64,000 bases of DNA from JAJEFO01 sp009843725 (GCA_965243215.1 CBDEUJ010000004.1:496001-560000), one strand, 5' to 3'. Numbered from the stretch's first letter, positions 54,549 to 64,000 are shown. Program-made: numbers and translations. Notes: generated by a model from the letters alone, not told the origin.

Positions 54549-56237
54549 CTAGCTGTGCTCCTCCTCTGCCGTGGATGCCAGAGCGCGATTGAAGGCGCGA
54601 AGGGCGTCAACATGAAACAATGCCCCGTGGACCTTGGGCGGCTTCCCGTCCCCGCCAAAACTGAGCACGGGCAGGAACGGCAGCCCGGTCCTTTCAAAGA
54701 CCGGCATCGCCAATTCAAGAGTTCCGTTGACGTCGACCCACACGCCTTCCGCTATGGCTGCCCAGACCGCTTCATCCGGCGCCGCGCCCGAGTCTCCGGG
54801 CTTGCGCATCAAGGATGCCACGCTGCAAAGCGACAACAGGTAGCCCTGCGGCCCCTTCGCAAGGTGCACGTCCCGACGCTCGAGCTGGGTGAGAAAGAAC
54901 GACCGGTCAACCAAGCGCGAGGCGATTGCAGTGGACATCGAGACCGCGACCATGACAGCAAGCCCGGTCTGCCAGTCGCCGGTCAGTTCGAACACGATCA
55001 GCGTCGTCGAAATCGGCGCGCCCAAAACCGCTGCAGCGACCGCGCCCATCCCCGCCAGCGCGTACAACGTTTCGGATCCGGACACGTTCGGGAAGGTCGC
55101 AGTTGCCGTCAGCCCGAAGGCAAGGCCCAGCAACGCGCCAACCATGATCGACGGCGAAAATATGCCTCCGCCCATCCGCCCGCCCATGGTGATCGCGACC
55201 GCAGCCACCTTGACGGCACAAAACACCACGGCTTCGTGCCACAGGATCTGGCCGGTCAAGGCAGCCGACGTGGTCTCGTAGCCGACTCCGATGATGTGCG
55301 GAAAGCCAAGCGCCAGCACGCCAAGCAGCAATCCGGCAACCGCCGGGCGAACGAATCGAGGGATGCTGAAGCGCTTGCAAGTATGGTTGCCGAAGTCATC
55401 GGCAAGAAAGATCGAGCGCATCATCACAACCGCAAGCAGCCCGGACAGCATCCCGAGAATCAGGAATGCCGGAAGTTCCACATAGAACGCCAGAATCCCG
55501 TCCTCGATCAGAACGAACTCGGTCACGTCTCCGAAAGTGAGGCGCGAAATCACCGTCCCCGCAGCACTGGCAATGACGATCGGTGCGAAGGCATGCACGG
55601 CAAAGTGCCGAAGGACCACTTCCAGCGCGAACAGGGCCCCTGCGATGGGCGCGTTGAACGATGCCGACACGGCTGCGGCAACTGCGCAGCCCAGGAGGTC
55701 GCGACCCGTGATGCCATCGGCATTGATTCTGTTCAGCACCCATGAGGACAAGACCGCCGCCAGATGCACGACCGGACCTTCTCGACCGGACGATCCCCCC
55801 GACCCAAGCGTGATCAACGAAGCCGCCGCCGAAGCCACGCCTTCCTTTGGCTCGACCCGGCCATTGTGGAGCGCCGCGCCCTCGATCACCTCCGCGACGG
55901 ACTTGGCCCTGCCGTCAGCAGTGAACCGATCCAGGATGATGCCGACGACCAATCCGCCACACACGGGGATAAGGACAATCATGTACCACGGGAGGGTCTC
56001 GGCGAAAGAATGCATGAGCCTTGGATCGTCCATGCCATAGAGCGTTGTCTGCAGCAGGTTGATGCCGAGGCGAAACAGAACGGCGCCGCCGCCGGCAGCA
56101 ATTCCGACCAGAAGCGCTATGAACCAGAACTGGACCTGCCCAGGGCCGTTTTGCCTTATGACGTGCAATGCATCGCGGGCCTTCGAGGAGAGGCGCGCGT
56201 ACTGACTCCTGAGTGTGCTTGGCCTGGGCGCGTCCAT
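54549..56237 (-). CDS. ClC-type chloride channel or H+/Cl- antiporter
   Basis: The 562-residue inner-membrane protein starts at the ATG of MDAPRPSTL (an upstream ATG at 56312 is unlikely). About twelve membrane segments are present with the selectivity-filter motifs GSGGSSGREGP, where the Glu matches the gating glutamate of ClC transporters, and GGRMGGGIFSPS. A short cytosolic tail of CBS-like size follows. The gating glutamate favours exchange of chloride and protons. It is divergent from the pxpA-type gene. Confidence 0.92.
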   Translation of the reverse strand: MDAPRPSTLRSQYARLSSKARDALHVIRQNGPGQVQFWFIALLVGIAAGGGAVLFRLGINLLQTTLYGMDDPRLMHSFAETLPWYMIVLIPVCGGLVVGIILDRFTADGRAKSVAEVIEGAALHNGRVEPKEGVASAAASLITLGSGGSSGREGPVVHLAAVLSSWVLNRINADGITGRDLLGCAVAAAVSASFNAPIAGALFALEVVLRHFAVHAFAPIVIASAAGTVISRLTFGDVTEFVLIEDGILAFYVELPAFLILGMLSGLLAVVMMRSIFLADDFGNHTCKRFSIPRFVRPAVAGLLLGVLALGFPHIIGVGYETTSAALTGQILWHEAVVFCAVKVAAVAITMGGRMGGGIFSPSIMVGALLGLAFGLTATATFPNVSGSETLYALAGMGAVAAAVLGAPISTTLIVFELTGDWQTGLAVMVAVSMSTAIASRLVDRSFFLTQLERRDVHLAKGPQGYLLSLCSVASLMRKPGDSGAAPDEAVWAAIAEGVWVDVNGTLELAMPVFERTGLPFLPVLSFGGDGKPPKVHGALFHVDALRAFNRALASTAEEEHS

Positions 56238-56450
56238 AAGACACTTGGCTAAACGGGCGAGAACGCAACGATGCCCTGTACCGCCCGATGGCACCCAGGC
56301 AAAGATCCGCAATCCTGCCGCTTGCGGATGGCGTCATTCCTACGGCAGGGATTTCGCGACGGGAAGGGCGGATCGGCAAAATTCGGCCTCGCACCAAGAT
56401 TTGCCGTCCGGGGTCTTGCGGTCGTCTCGCCCAGGATGTCATCTGACCCC

Positions 56451-57227
56451 ATGGTTCTCAGTGTTGACCTGAACTCGGACATGGGAGAAGGCTTCGGCCC
56501 GTGGGAAATGGGCGATGACGCCAGTCTCCTGCAAGTCGTGACTTCCGCCAATATCGCTTGCGGATTCCATGCGGGCGATGCGGACACCATGGCCGCGACG
56601 ATGCGCACGGCTGTCGAAAACGGCGTGGGTGTCGGTGCCCATCCCGGCTTTCCGGATCTCCAGGGCTTCGGTCGGCGCCAAATGCAGGTGCCGCTGGCCA
56701 CGCTGGCCAACATGATCCGCTATCAGGTCGGGGCCGCGCAGGCGATGGCGCACGCCGCCGGCGGTGAGGTGCGGCACATGAAGCTTCATGGGGCTCTCTC
56801 GAACATGGCATGCGCCGACGCAGACATGGCCCGCGCCTGCTACGAAGCGGCACTCGATGTGGTGCCGGGCATCATCATCGTCGGACTGGCAGCGACACGG
56901 ATGGAGGACGTTTGCCGCGAGCTCGGCTGCAACTGGGCGGGCGAGATCTTTGCAGACCGCGCCTACAATCCCGACGGCACCCTCGTCGATCGCCGTTTGC
57001 CGGGCGCGATGATAAGCGACAGCGAAGAGGCTGCGCGACGCGCAGCCGAAATGGTCCGGGAGAGCGCGATCATCACCGGCGATGGTCAAAAGCTGCCGAC
57101 ACGCATCGACACGGTCTGCGTCCACGGCGACAGCGCCGAGGCTGTCGCGTTGGCAACCCGCGTGCGCGAAAGTGTTGAATCGGCGGGAATCAGGCTGGAA
57201 ATGTTTGCCGGGTCACCGCTCGCTTGA
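56451..57227 (+). CDS. pxpA: LamB/YcsF family 5-oxoprolinase subunit A
   Basis: The ATG at 56451 gives MVLSVDLNSDMGEGFG, the family N-terminus; ATG 56436 would add five residues. Conserved blocks NIACGFHAGDADTMAATM, GVGAHPGFPDLQGFGRR and HMKLHGAL are all present in 258 residues. PxpA works with PxpBC to hydrolyse 5-oxoproline to glutamate; those partners are not in the window. Confidence 0.93.
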   Translation: MVLSVDLNSDMGEGFGPWEMGDDASLLQVVTSANIACGFHAGDADTMAATMRTAVENGVGVGAHPGFPDLQGFGRRQMQVPLATLANMIRYQVGAAQAMAHAAGGEVRHMKLHGALSNMACADADMARACYEAALDVVPGIIIVGLAATRMEDVCRELGCNWAGEIFADRAYNPDGTLVDRRLPGAMISDSEEAARRAAEMVRESAIITGDGQKLPTRIDTVCVHGDSAEAVALATRVRESVESAGIRLEMFAGSPLA

Positions 57228-57243
57228 CAATGACGCTCTTCGT

Positions 57244-57287
57244 CCTTTGCCGTCGCCATCGGACTCGGCCAGCGAACCTGGCAAAGG
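57244..57287. terminator. Possible bidirectional terminator hairpin
   Basis: CCTTTGCC and GGCAAAGG form a perfect 8-bp stem with a 28-base loop between the convergent pxpA and tig genes. The long loop and lack of a U tract make this only a candidate. Confidence 0.3.
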
Positions 57288-57295
57288 CCGCTGCC

Positions 57296-58627
57296 TCACT
57301 CGTCGTCCAGCGCGTCGAACGCCTTGAGCAGCGCGTCCTTGGAGACCTTCCTTTCCTTGATCGTGACCAAGTCAAGAATGTGGTCCACAAGCTTTTCCTC
57401 GAAAATCGAAGCATGGATCTGGCTGCGCATGGCCGGCGAATTCTGCACGAGATCAAAGTAGTCCCGCTCCCGCCCTGGAAGAGTCCTTGCTTGGCTGATG
57501 ACGGCCTGGTTCATCTCGGCATCCGTGACCGTGACATCTGACCGCTCGCCAAGGTCAGACAAGAGAAGTCCGAGGCGCACGCGGCGCTCGGCCAAGCGGT
57601 TGTGCTCGTCGTCCGGCTTGATTTCCTCGTCGTCGTAGCCTTCGACTTCCGGGTGCTCATCGCGCCAGAGCTGATACGCGATCTGCTCGGCTTCCCGTTC
57701 GACAAGCGATGGAGGCAGGTCAAACTCCAGGACCTTGTCAAGTTCATCGAAGAGCGTGCGCTTCAAGATCGATCGCGCAACGGACTCGCACTCACCCCTG
57801 ATGGCCTCCTCTGCCCTTTCCTTGAGTTCCTTGAGATCCTCCGCACCGAATTTCTTGGCCAGTTCGTCGTCGATCGGTGCGGGCCTGGGCTCCTGCACCG
57901 CCGTGACCGTCACCTGGAACGTGGCGAGCTTTCCTGCCAGCTTCTTGCTTGCATGGCCCTCAGGAAAGGTGACCTCGACTCGCCTGGCTTCGCCCTCCAC
58001 CGCTCCGAAAAGCGGCGTCTCGAAACCAGGGACAAACTGATCCAGGCCAAGAACCAAGGGAACATTCGACCCGGCACCTTCGTCAAGGACCTCGTCATCG
58101 ACCATGCAGGTGAAGTCGACAATCAACTGGTCGCCGTCCACCGCCTGCGAGCCTCTTGGACGATTCACGTAGTCAGGCACGCGTGACGCGAAATCTTCCA
58201 GAACCTCGTTGACCGCAGCATCGTCTGCCTGGACCACGAGCCTTTCAAGATCGAATCCGGCAAAGTCGACTTCCGGAATCTCGGGCAACGTCTCGTAGGT
58301 CAGGGCCAGTTCGACGTCGTCGCCTTCCTTCCAGTTCTGGTTCTGCATCTCGACCTTTGGCTCCATGGCCGGCTTTTCGGCGGAGTCCTTGAAATGCTCG
58401 GAAACAGCTGCATCGACGCTTTCCTGCATCGCCTCGCCCAAGAGGCGCTTTCCGAACTGCTTCTTGAGCAGGGCAGTCGGGACCTTCCCCTTGCGGAAGC
58501 CCTTCATCTGGATCTCGGGGGCGGCCTCGGCCAGCTTGCCGTTGACCTTTTCGTCCAGCTCGCTCGCGGTCACGGTGATCCTGTAGCCGCGCTTGAAACC
58601 CTCGTTCAGCGTTTCTGTGACCTGCAT
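57296..58627 (-). CDS. tig: Trigger factor
   Basis: The 443-residue ribosome-associated chaperone starts at ATG 58627 with GAGAGG upstream; a second ATG two codons earlier is possible. It has the N-terminal ribosome-binding domain with the signature GFRKGKVP (FRxGxxP), an FKBP-type peptidyl-prolyl isomerase domain (about 160-245) and a C-terminal helical arm. It shields nascent chains at the exit tunnel. Confidence 0.97.
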   Translation of the reverse strand: MQVTETLNEGFKRGYRITVTASELDEKVNGKLAEAAPEIQMKGFRKGKVPTALLKKQFGKRLLGEAMQESVDAAVSEHFKDSAEKPAMEPKVEMQNQNWKEGDDVELALTYETLPEIPEVDFAGFDLERLVVQADDAAVNEVLEDFASRVPDYVNRPRGSQAVDGDQLIVDFTCMVDDEVLDEGAGSNVPLVLGLDQFVPGFETPLFGAVEGEARRVEVTFPEGHASKKLAGKLATFQVTVTAVQEPRPAPIDDELAKKFGAEDLKELKERAEEAIRGECESVARSILKRTLFDELDKVLEFDLPPSLVEREAEQIAYQLWRDEHPEVEGYDDEEIKPDDEHNRLAERRVRLGLLLSDLGERSDVTVTDAEMNQAVISQARTLPGRERDYFDLVQNSPAMRSQIHASIFEEKLVDHILDLVTIKERKVSKDALLKAFDALDDE

Positions 58628-58833
58628 GGGCATCCTCTCTCAATCCCGCGCCTGGCGCGTCCCGCACGGGCCAGAAAAATCCGCGCTTCTTCTATGGAAG
58701 CAGAAATCCGTCCGCAAGGCGAAAGCGAAAGGATTTGCACAGTCCTGCCTCTGCACCGAACCACGTGGAATCCAACGGCAATCGGTCGCGTCGCAGGCTT
58801 CGAGCCGCGCTGAGGCACCGAGGTCACTGCTGC

Positions 58834-58918
58834 TGGTGCGGGTGGAGGGACTTGAACCCCCACGCCTTGCGGCGCCAGATCCTAAATCTGGTGCGTCTAC
58901 CAATTCCGCCACACCCGC
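58834..58918 (-). tRNA. tRNA-Leu (anticodon UAG)
   Basis: The minus strand folds into a tRNA with acceptor stem GCGGGTG/CACCCGC, discriminator A and encoded CCA (58834-58836). The anticodon stem CCAGA/TCTGG encloses loop TTTAGGA with anticodon TAG. A long variable arm and T-loop GTTCAAG fit a class II leucine tRNA. Confidence 0.96.
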
Positions 58919-59034
58919 AACTGCCCTGCCTGTTACCAAAGCCGGATGCATCCTGCGAGCGGATTTTGTGCGCGGGCCACTCGCACTCGCCAATCAATGT
59001 CCATATAAGGCAGCCCACGAGCAAGGAAAGCCGG

Positions 59035-59760
59035 ATGTCCACAGTCCCGTCCCCAATCGACTCTGCAAAGCATGCCGCTGCGGAACGCGCGAGCACGCTC
59101 GTCGCCTCAGGAATGAAGGTCGGATTGGGCACCGGCTCCACCGCGACATTTCTGGTCAAGTGCCTCGGCGAGCGAGTCCGATCGGAAGGCCTGGATATCG
59201 TCTGCGTGCCGACATCTTCCGCGACGGCCACCCTCGCTCACGAAGAAGGCATCCGGCTTGCGACGCTCGACGAAGCAGGCTGGCTAGACCTGACTGTCGA
59301 CGGTGCGGACGAATTCGATCCGGAATTCAACCTGATCAAGGGCGCCGGCGGCGCGCTCTTGCAGGAGAAAATCGTCGCGACCGCATCTGACCGGATGATC
59401 GTGATCGTCGATGCTTCCAAGCAGGTCAGGACACTTGGCGCGTTTCCGCTTCCTGTGGAAGTGCTGGGCTTCGGAATGGATGCCACAAAGGCGCTGCTGG
59501 AGCAGGTCCTCGAGATCCAGGACGTAGATGGTCGCCGAATCGAGCCTCGCCGCAGGAACGGCAAGCTCTTCAGGACCGATGAGGGCAATCACATCCTGGA
59601 TCTTCACCTGAACCGCATTGGCGACGCTCAGGGTCTTGCGCTGGCTCTCAACCAGATTCCGGGCATTGTCGAAAACGGGCTGTTCATCGGCATGTGCGAC
59701 ACGATCATTCTCGGCAATGTCGATGGCACCGTCGAGACCATCGTGGCATCCAAGGAATGA
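59035..59760 (+). CDS. rpiA: Ribose-5-phosphate isomerase A
   Basis: The ATG at 59035 has AAGGA ten bases upstream. The 241-residue enzyme has the RpiA motifs GLGTGSTATFLV, DGADEFDPEFNLIKGAGGAL with the catalytic Asp and Glu, and the conserved EGNHILDL block. It interconverts ribose 5-phosphate and ribulose 5-phosphate. Its stop overlaps the gor start (ATGA). Confidence 0.96.
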   Translation: MSTVPSPIDSAKHAAAERASTLVASGMKVGLGTGSTATFLVKCLGERVRSEGLDIVCVPTSSATATLAHEEGIRLATLDEAGWLDLTVDGADEFDPEFNLIKGAGGALLQEKIVATASDRMIVIVDASKQVRTLGAFPLPVEVLGFGMDATKALLEQVLEIQDVDGRRIEPRRRNGKLFRTDEGNHILDLHLNRIGDAQGLALALNQIPGIVENGLFIGMCDTIILGNVDGTVETIVASKE

Positions 59761-61178
59761 TGTCCCGCGACGTCGACCTGTTCGTCATCGGCGGCGGATC
59801 GGGCGGGGTCCGTGCGGCCCGAACCGCCGCCGCGACCGGCGCTCGCGTCGCGCTTGCGGAAGACCGGCGCATGGGTGGAACGTGCGTGATTCGGGGCTGC
59901 GTGCCAAAGAAGCTCATGGTGTTCGCGTCCGAGTTCCGGGAACAGGCTGCGCTCGCACGCGGCTACGGATGGAACGCTGAGGCTGGCACTTTCGAATGGC
60001 AGACGTTTCGCGCAAAGCTCCGCGCCGAGCTTGATCGTCTCGAAGGCGTCTATCGAAAACTGCTGACGTCTTCCGGCGTGACCATTCACGATATGCGCGC
60101 GCGCGTCTCCGACCCGAACGGGGTGGAACTCGAGGACGGCACTCGCGTCACGGCGAAGCACATCCTGGTTGCCACGGGCGGCCACCCCGTGCGTCCCGAT
60201 GTTCCAGACGCCGCGCTCGGAATGGTGTCGGACGACATCTTCAAGATGGAGACGTTGCCAAAGTCCATGCTTGTCGTCGGGGGCGGATACATTGCCTGCG
60301 AATTCGCCTGCATCCTGAACGGGATGGGTGTCGAGGTGACACAGTTCTACCGGGGACCGCAGATTCTCCGCGGCTTTGATGACGAAGCCCGGGGCATCGT
60401 CGCCGGAAGGATGCGGGAGCAAGGGATAGATCTGCAGGTCAACACGAATGTCGTTGACCTGCGGCCGGCAGCGGCCGGCATGGCTGAAGAGCGGGCACCG
60501 AAACCGAGTGACAAGGCTGGGTCCGCATCCGCGACAGGCTCGGTCGTTGTCAAGACCACGAGCGGCGCCGAGCAACGCTTTGACAGTCTCCTGTTCGCCA
60601 CCGGGCGCGCACCAAACTCCGAGGACATCGGACTTGAGAAGGCCGGAGTCGCCGTAAGCCCGCGCGGCGCGATTGAAGTTGATGCCTACAGCCAGACTGC
60701 GGTGCGTTCGATCTACGCGATCGGCGACGTGACGGACCGCATCAACCTCACGCCCGTCGCAATCCGCGAGGGGCAGGCCTTCACCGAGACGGTGTTCAAG
60801 GGCAACCCTACTGCACCGGACCACGACTTGGTGGCCTCGGCCGTATTCACGCAACCGGAACTTGGCACCGTGGGCATGACCGAAGAGGCGGCACGTGAGC
60901 AGGAAGGGATCGAGGTCTATTCGGCGGCGTTCAATCCGATGCGGACCGCCTTCGGCGGCCGATCGAATCAGGTGCTCATGAAACTTGTCGTGTCACGGGC
61001 CAGCAGGAAGGTCCTCGGATGCCATATCGTGTCGGACAACGCGGGCGAACTGATCCAGATGGTGGGGATTGCCGTGAAGGCCGGCCTGACGAAGGAGGAC
61101 TTTGACCGAACGGTTGCCGTCCATCCGACGATGTCGGAAGAACTGGTGACGATGCAGACTCCGACAAGGGCGACTTGA
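59757..61178 (+). CDS. gor: Glutathione-disulfide reductase
   Basis: The 473-residue flavoenzyme starts at the ATG overlapping the rpiA stop (a second ATG follows directly). It has the FAD motif GGGSGG, the redox disulfide GGTCVIRGCVPKK, the NADPH-binding VVGGGYIACE and the C-terminal catalytic HPTMSEE. It regenerates glutathione with NADPH. A segment of about 25 Ala/Ser/Lys-rich residues around position 245-270 (EERAPKPSDKAGSASATG) interrupts the NADPH domain and is longer than usual. Confidence 0.93.
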   Translation: MMSRDVDLFVIGGGSGGVRAARTAAATGARVALAEDRRMGGTCVIRGCVPKKLMVFASEFREQAALARGYGWNAEAGTFEWQTFRAKLRAELDRLEGVYRKLLTSSGVTIHDMRARVSDPNGVELEDGTRVTAKHILVATGGHPVRPDVPDAALGMVSDDIFKMETLPKSMLVVGGGYIACEFACILNGMGVEVTQFYRGPQILRGFDDEARGIVAGRMREQGIDLQVNTNVVDLRPAAAGMAEERAPKPSDKAGSASATGSVVVKTTSGAEQRFDSLLFATGRAPNSEDIGLEKAGVAVSPRGAIEVDAYSQTAVRSIYAIGDVTDRINLTPVAIREGQAFTETVFKGNPTAPDHDLVASAVFTQPELGTVGMTEEAAREQEGIEVYSAAFNPMRTAFGGRSNQVLMKLVVSRASRKVLGCHIVSDNAGELIQMVGIAVKAGLTKEDFDRTVAVHPTMSEELVTMQTPTRAT

Positions 61179-61241
61179 AAAACCGCGCCGAACACTACAG
61201 TTAGCACCCTAAGCGATTCAGATTCAGCAAGAGGACCACGC

Positions 61242-62375
61242 ATGGCCAACAAGAGCGGCGGACCCTGGGGCGGCGGCCCGCAGAGTGGCGGCAACGGAGA
61301 TGACCGCAGGCCGAGTCGGCCTGGGCAGCAGGGGCCGAACATACCCGACATAGACGACATAGTGAGGAAGGGCCAGGAACGGCTCTCGTCGCTCATGGGC
61401 GGCCGAGGAGGATCCGGACGTCGCAGTGGCGGCGGCGGTGAACGACCGAGGCTTTCGCGCGGCTCCATTGTCATTGGCGCAGCGGTCATCCTGGGTCTCT
61501 GGGCCTATTCCTCGCTATACTCGGTCAGGCCTGAAGAGCAGTCGGTCGAACTGTTCCTTGGCGAGTTCTCCTCGATCGGCCAGCCCGGCCTCAACTTCGC
61601 GCCTTGGCCGGTGATGTCCTACGAGGTCATCCCGGTAACGCGGGAACAGTCGGAAGACATCGGAGTCGGACGTCAGGGCGACAACGGGCTGATGCTGACC
61701 ACGGACGAAAACATTGTCGACATTGATTTCCAGGTCGTCTGGAACATCTCCAGGCCCGATGACTTCCTGTTCAACCTGCGAGACGGACCTGAGACCGTAC
61801 GCGCGGTTTCTGAATCAGCGATGCGCGAGATCGTGGCGGGCAGCGAACTTGCGCCCCTCCTCAACCGTGACCGGGCAATCGTGGCCCAGCGGGCCAAGGA
61901 ACTGATCCAGGCGACGCTCGACAGCTACGAAGCGGGCATCAACGTCGTCCGCGTCAACCTGAACAAGGCAGACCCTCCACGCGAGGTGATCGACGCGTTC
62001 CGCGACGTTCAGGCAGCGGAGCAGGAACGTGACCGGCTCGAGCGCCAGGCAGACGCGTACTCCAACCGCGTGCTCGCAGGCGCCCGCGGCGAAGCGGCGC
62101 AGATACTTGAAGTGGCCGAATCCTACCGCGCCCAGGTCGTCAACGAGGCCAAGGGCGAAGCCAGCCGCTTCTCCGCGGTTCTGGCCGAATATCGCCTGGC
62201 GCCGGAAGTCACCCGGCGACGACTGTACATCGAAACGCTTGAGAAGGTTCTTGGAGGCATTGACAAGATCATTCTTGACGAAGGCGTCAATGACGGCCCG
62301 GGCCAAGGCGTCGTGCCCTACTTGCCGCTGAACGAGCTCCGTCGCGGAACAACCACTCCACAAGGAGGAAACTGA
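61242..62375 (+). CDS. hflK: FtsH protease modulator HflK
   Basis: The 377-residue SPFH-domain protein has a Gly-rich cytosolic N-terminus, one membrane helix (SIVIGAAVILGLWAYSSLY) and a large periplasmic prohibitin-like domain ending in coiled coil. With HflC it forms the cage around FtsH that limits membrane-protein degradation. It is followed by hflC after one base, behind a strong AAGGAGG. Confidence 0.95.
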   Translation: MANKSGGPWGGGPQSGGNGDDRRPSRPGQQGPNIPDIDDIVRKGQERLSSLMGGRGGSGRRSGGGGERPRLSRGSIVIGAAVILGLWAYSSLYSVRPEEQSVELFLGEFSSIGQPGLNFAPWPVMSYEVIPVTREQSEDIGVGRQGDNGLMLTTDENIVDIDFQVVWNISRPDDFLFNLRDGPETVRAVSESAMREIVAGSELAPLLNRDRAIVAQRAKELIQATLDSYEAGINVVRVNLNKADPPREVIDAFRDVQAAEQERDRLERQADAYSNRVLAGARGEAAQILEVAESYRAQVVNEAKGEASRFSAVLAEYRLAPEVTRRRLYIETLEKVLGGIDKIILDEGVNDGPGQGVVPYLPLNELRRGTTTPQGGN

Positions 62376-62376
62376 C

Positions 62377-63288
62377 ATGTTACGAGGAGGAGTCCTTCTG
62401 ACGGCAGTCCTGGCCATTGTGGTCGCCATTGCCCTCTCGTCCATCTTCATCGTGGATGAGCGCGAGAAAGCGCTGGTTCTCCAGTTCGGCCAGATCAAGC
62501 AGGTCAAGACGGAGCCCGGACTGGGATTCAAGATTCCCGTCATCCAGGAAGTCGTGCGCTACGACGGCCGAATCCTGTCTCTCGACACGCCCGAAATCGA
62601 GATCACGCCCTCAGACGACAGGCGACTGGTCGTCGACGCCTTCACACGCTACCGCATTGGCCACCTGGACGAGGACATCGTCCAGTTCCGCCAGGCCGTG
62701 GGACCGGGCGGCGTGCGATTCGCCGAGGACCGGCTGTCATCGATCCTCATCGATGAAATCCGGGCAGTCCTGGGTGCGGAAGGCGTGACCTCGAACACGA
62801 TCCTGTCCCCTGAAAGGGCCGAGCTGATGAATCGAATCCGGGCCAATGCCGACGCGGAAGCGTCGGCGCTGGGGCTTGACGTTGTTGACGTGCGGCTCAA
62901 GCAGACGAACCTCCCCGAGCAAAACCTCGCAGCCACGTTTGACCGCATGCGCGCGGAACGCGAGCGGGAAGCGACTGACGAGCGGGCGCGAGGGGCGGAA
63001 GCGGCCCAAAGAGTCCAGGCCCAGGCCGACCGGACGGTGGTCGAAATCGTCTCCGAAGCCAACCGCGAAGCCGAAATCGTCCGCGGCGAGGCGGATGCAG
63101 AACGCAACTCGATCTTCGCCGATGCCTATGGCGCAGACGAGGGCTTCTTCCGGTTCTACCGGTCGCTTGCCGCCTACGAGCGGGCCCTCCAGGGACAGAA
63201 CTCGACGCTTGTGATTACGCCTGACAGCGAGTTCTTCGAGTTCCTTGACGGTGCCGGCATGGATGTTGCCGACTCGGCGGCCAACTGA
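62377..63288 (+). CDS. hflC: FtsH protease modulator HflC
   Basis: The 303-residue partner of HflK starts at ATG 62377 with AAGGAGG eight bases upstream. It has an N-terminal membrane anchor (LLTAVLAIVVAIALSSIFIV), the SPFH segment EREKALVLQFGQI and a charged coiled-coil C-terminal half. HflK and HflC alternate in the FtsH-surrounding complex. Confidence 0.95.
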   Translation: MLRGGVLLTAVLAIVVAIALSSIFIVDEREKALVLQFGQIKQVKTEPGLGFKIPVIQEVVRYDGRILSLDTPEIEITPSDDRRLVVDAFTRYRIGHLDEDIVQFRQAVGPGGVRFAEDRLSSILIDEIRAVLGAEGVTSNTILSPERAELMNRIRANADAEASALGLDVVDVRLKQTNLPEQNLAATFDRMRAEREREATDERARGAEAAQRVQAQADRTVVEIVSEANREAEIVRGEADAERNSIFADAYGADEGFFRFYRSLAAYERALQGQNSTLVITPDSEFFEFLDGAGMDVADSAAN

Positions 63289-63293
63289 GACGA

Positions 63294-63479
63294 ATGGAAC
63301 TCGCGCTTCTCGGGATTGGCCTCGTGCTTGTCATCGAAGGCCTTGTTCTTGCACTGCTGCCGAACCGCTTGGACGAACTGGTGCGGGCAATCGCGTCCTG
63401 GTCGCTGGAAACCCGCCGGGCATGCGGGCTCGGCGCCCTTGCCGTTGGCGTGCTTCTGGTTTGGCTTGCGCAGGCTTGA
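63294..63479 (+). CDS. DUF2065 small membrane protein
   Basis: The 61-residue protein has two hydrophobic segments (LALLGIGLVLVIEGLVLALL and GLGALAVGVLLVWLAQA) flanking LDELVRAIAS, the DUF2065 pattern. It follows hflC by five bases, the common gene order. Its function is unknown, but linkage suggests a role with the HflKC-FtsH complex. Confidence 0.92.
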   Translation: MELALLGIGLVLVIEGLVLALLPNRLDELVRAIASWSLETRRACGLGALAVGVLLVWLAQA

Positions 63480-63624
63480 GACTGTCCGCGCTGACCTGCC
63501 GGCGAACACGCGGACGGCGACGGGTTCGAATATCCGCCTGAATTCGGAGCCGCAGGACGCCTTTTCCGCCAGGAACGTCGCGTGGAGACGCCCGCGTGCT
63601 CCAAGTCTCCGGCAAGAACAGTTC

Positions 63625-64000
63625 ATGTTCCTGAGCGTCTTTGAAGTGTTCAAGGTGGGCATCGGCCCGTCGTCCTCTCACACCATGGGACCGATGGTGG
63701 CTGCCGGACGGTTTCTCGATAGCCTCCGGAACTCCGCATTCAAGCCGCACGGCCTGCGCGCGTCCCTGCATGGCTCGCTCGCGTTCACCGGTGTGGGTCA
63801 CGCGACCGATCGAGCCGTGATCCTCGGGTTCGCGGGTTTCGATCCCGACACCTATGACGTGGCCAGGGCCGAGGCAGCCCTCACGGAGATTCGACAAGGA
63901 AAGCGCGTCACGCCGAACGGACTCGACCCGCTTTCCTTTGATCCAGAAACTGATCTCCGGTTTGACTACGACCGGCCGCTGCCGGGCCACGCCAACGGGC
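63625..64000 (+). CDS. sdaA: L-serine ammonia-lyase (3' truncated by window)
   Basis: The visible 125 residues start MFLSVFEVFKVGIGPSSSHT, the standard N-terminus of iron-sulfur L-serine dehydratases, with the GPSSSHTMGPM substrate loop. The gene runs off the window. The enzyme converts serine to pyruvate and ammonia. Confidence 0.93.
   Translation, partial: MFLSVFEVFKVGIGPSSSHTMGPMVAAGRFLDSLRNSAFKPHGLRASLHGSLAFTGVGHATDRAVILGFAGFDPDTYDVARAEAALTEIRQGKRVTPNGLDPLSFDPETDLRFDYDRPLPGHANG

Overview
This is a high-GC alphaproteobacterial chromosome segment. The right half (about 32.8-64 kb) has a gene content and order typical of Rhodobacterales-like Alphaproteobacteria: a TRAP transporter with its DctB/DctD-type two-component pair, pepN, gatB, a BolA protein, a J-domain protein, cobS/cobT, an aminopeptidase P, tig, tRNA-Leu, rpiA, gor, hflK/hflC and the start of sdaA. 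The exact genus cannot be read from the sequence.

The left half (1-32.3 kb) is an accessory island. It holds the end of a large conjugation-type protein, four insertion sequences (IS21, IS5, IS4/Tn5-like and IS1634 families), two tandem tyrosine recombinases, transposase and integrase debris, and an unusual density of defence-type genes. These are a stand-alone AAA ATPase fused to a DUF4435-like domain (like a fused AriA/AriB of PARIS systems), a complete type I restriction-modification operon (hsdM-hsdS-hsdR plus a YgjP-type metalloprotease), a zinc-hook ATPase resembling the anticodon nuclease RloC just upstream of it, a PLD/HhH nuclease-like protein, a PD-(D/E)XK-like protein and an Abi/HEPN protein. 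Several genes here are AT-richer than their neighbours, and IS elements sit in the spacers between them or inside the recombinase genes.

The sequence gives direct insertion histories. The IS21 element (2923-5913) has 118-bp ends made of about five 23-bp iterations and a 7-bp target duplication. A 2431-bp IS (20963-23393), whose transposase carries an N-terminal DruA/DUF4338 domain, sits in a tyrosine recombinase gene; removing it together with one CTAG copy restores the reading frame exactly. The IS5 copy lies between the RloC-like gene and hsdM.

The core half is organised in short operons with ATGA-type overlaps: dctB-dctD, then dctP-dctQ-dctM; cobS and cobT for aerobic cobalt insertion; rpiA-gor; and hflK-hflC-DUF2065. 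A small accessory patch at 51.6-52.5 kb carries an MNT/HEPN toxin-antitoxin module whose nucleotidyltransferase gene is frameshifted. A TetR regulator diverges from a DUF1772 membrane-protein operon across a near-perfect palindrome. The DctD-type regulator lacks the GAFTGA loop needed for sigma-54 contact.
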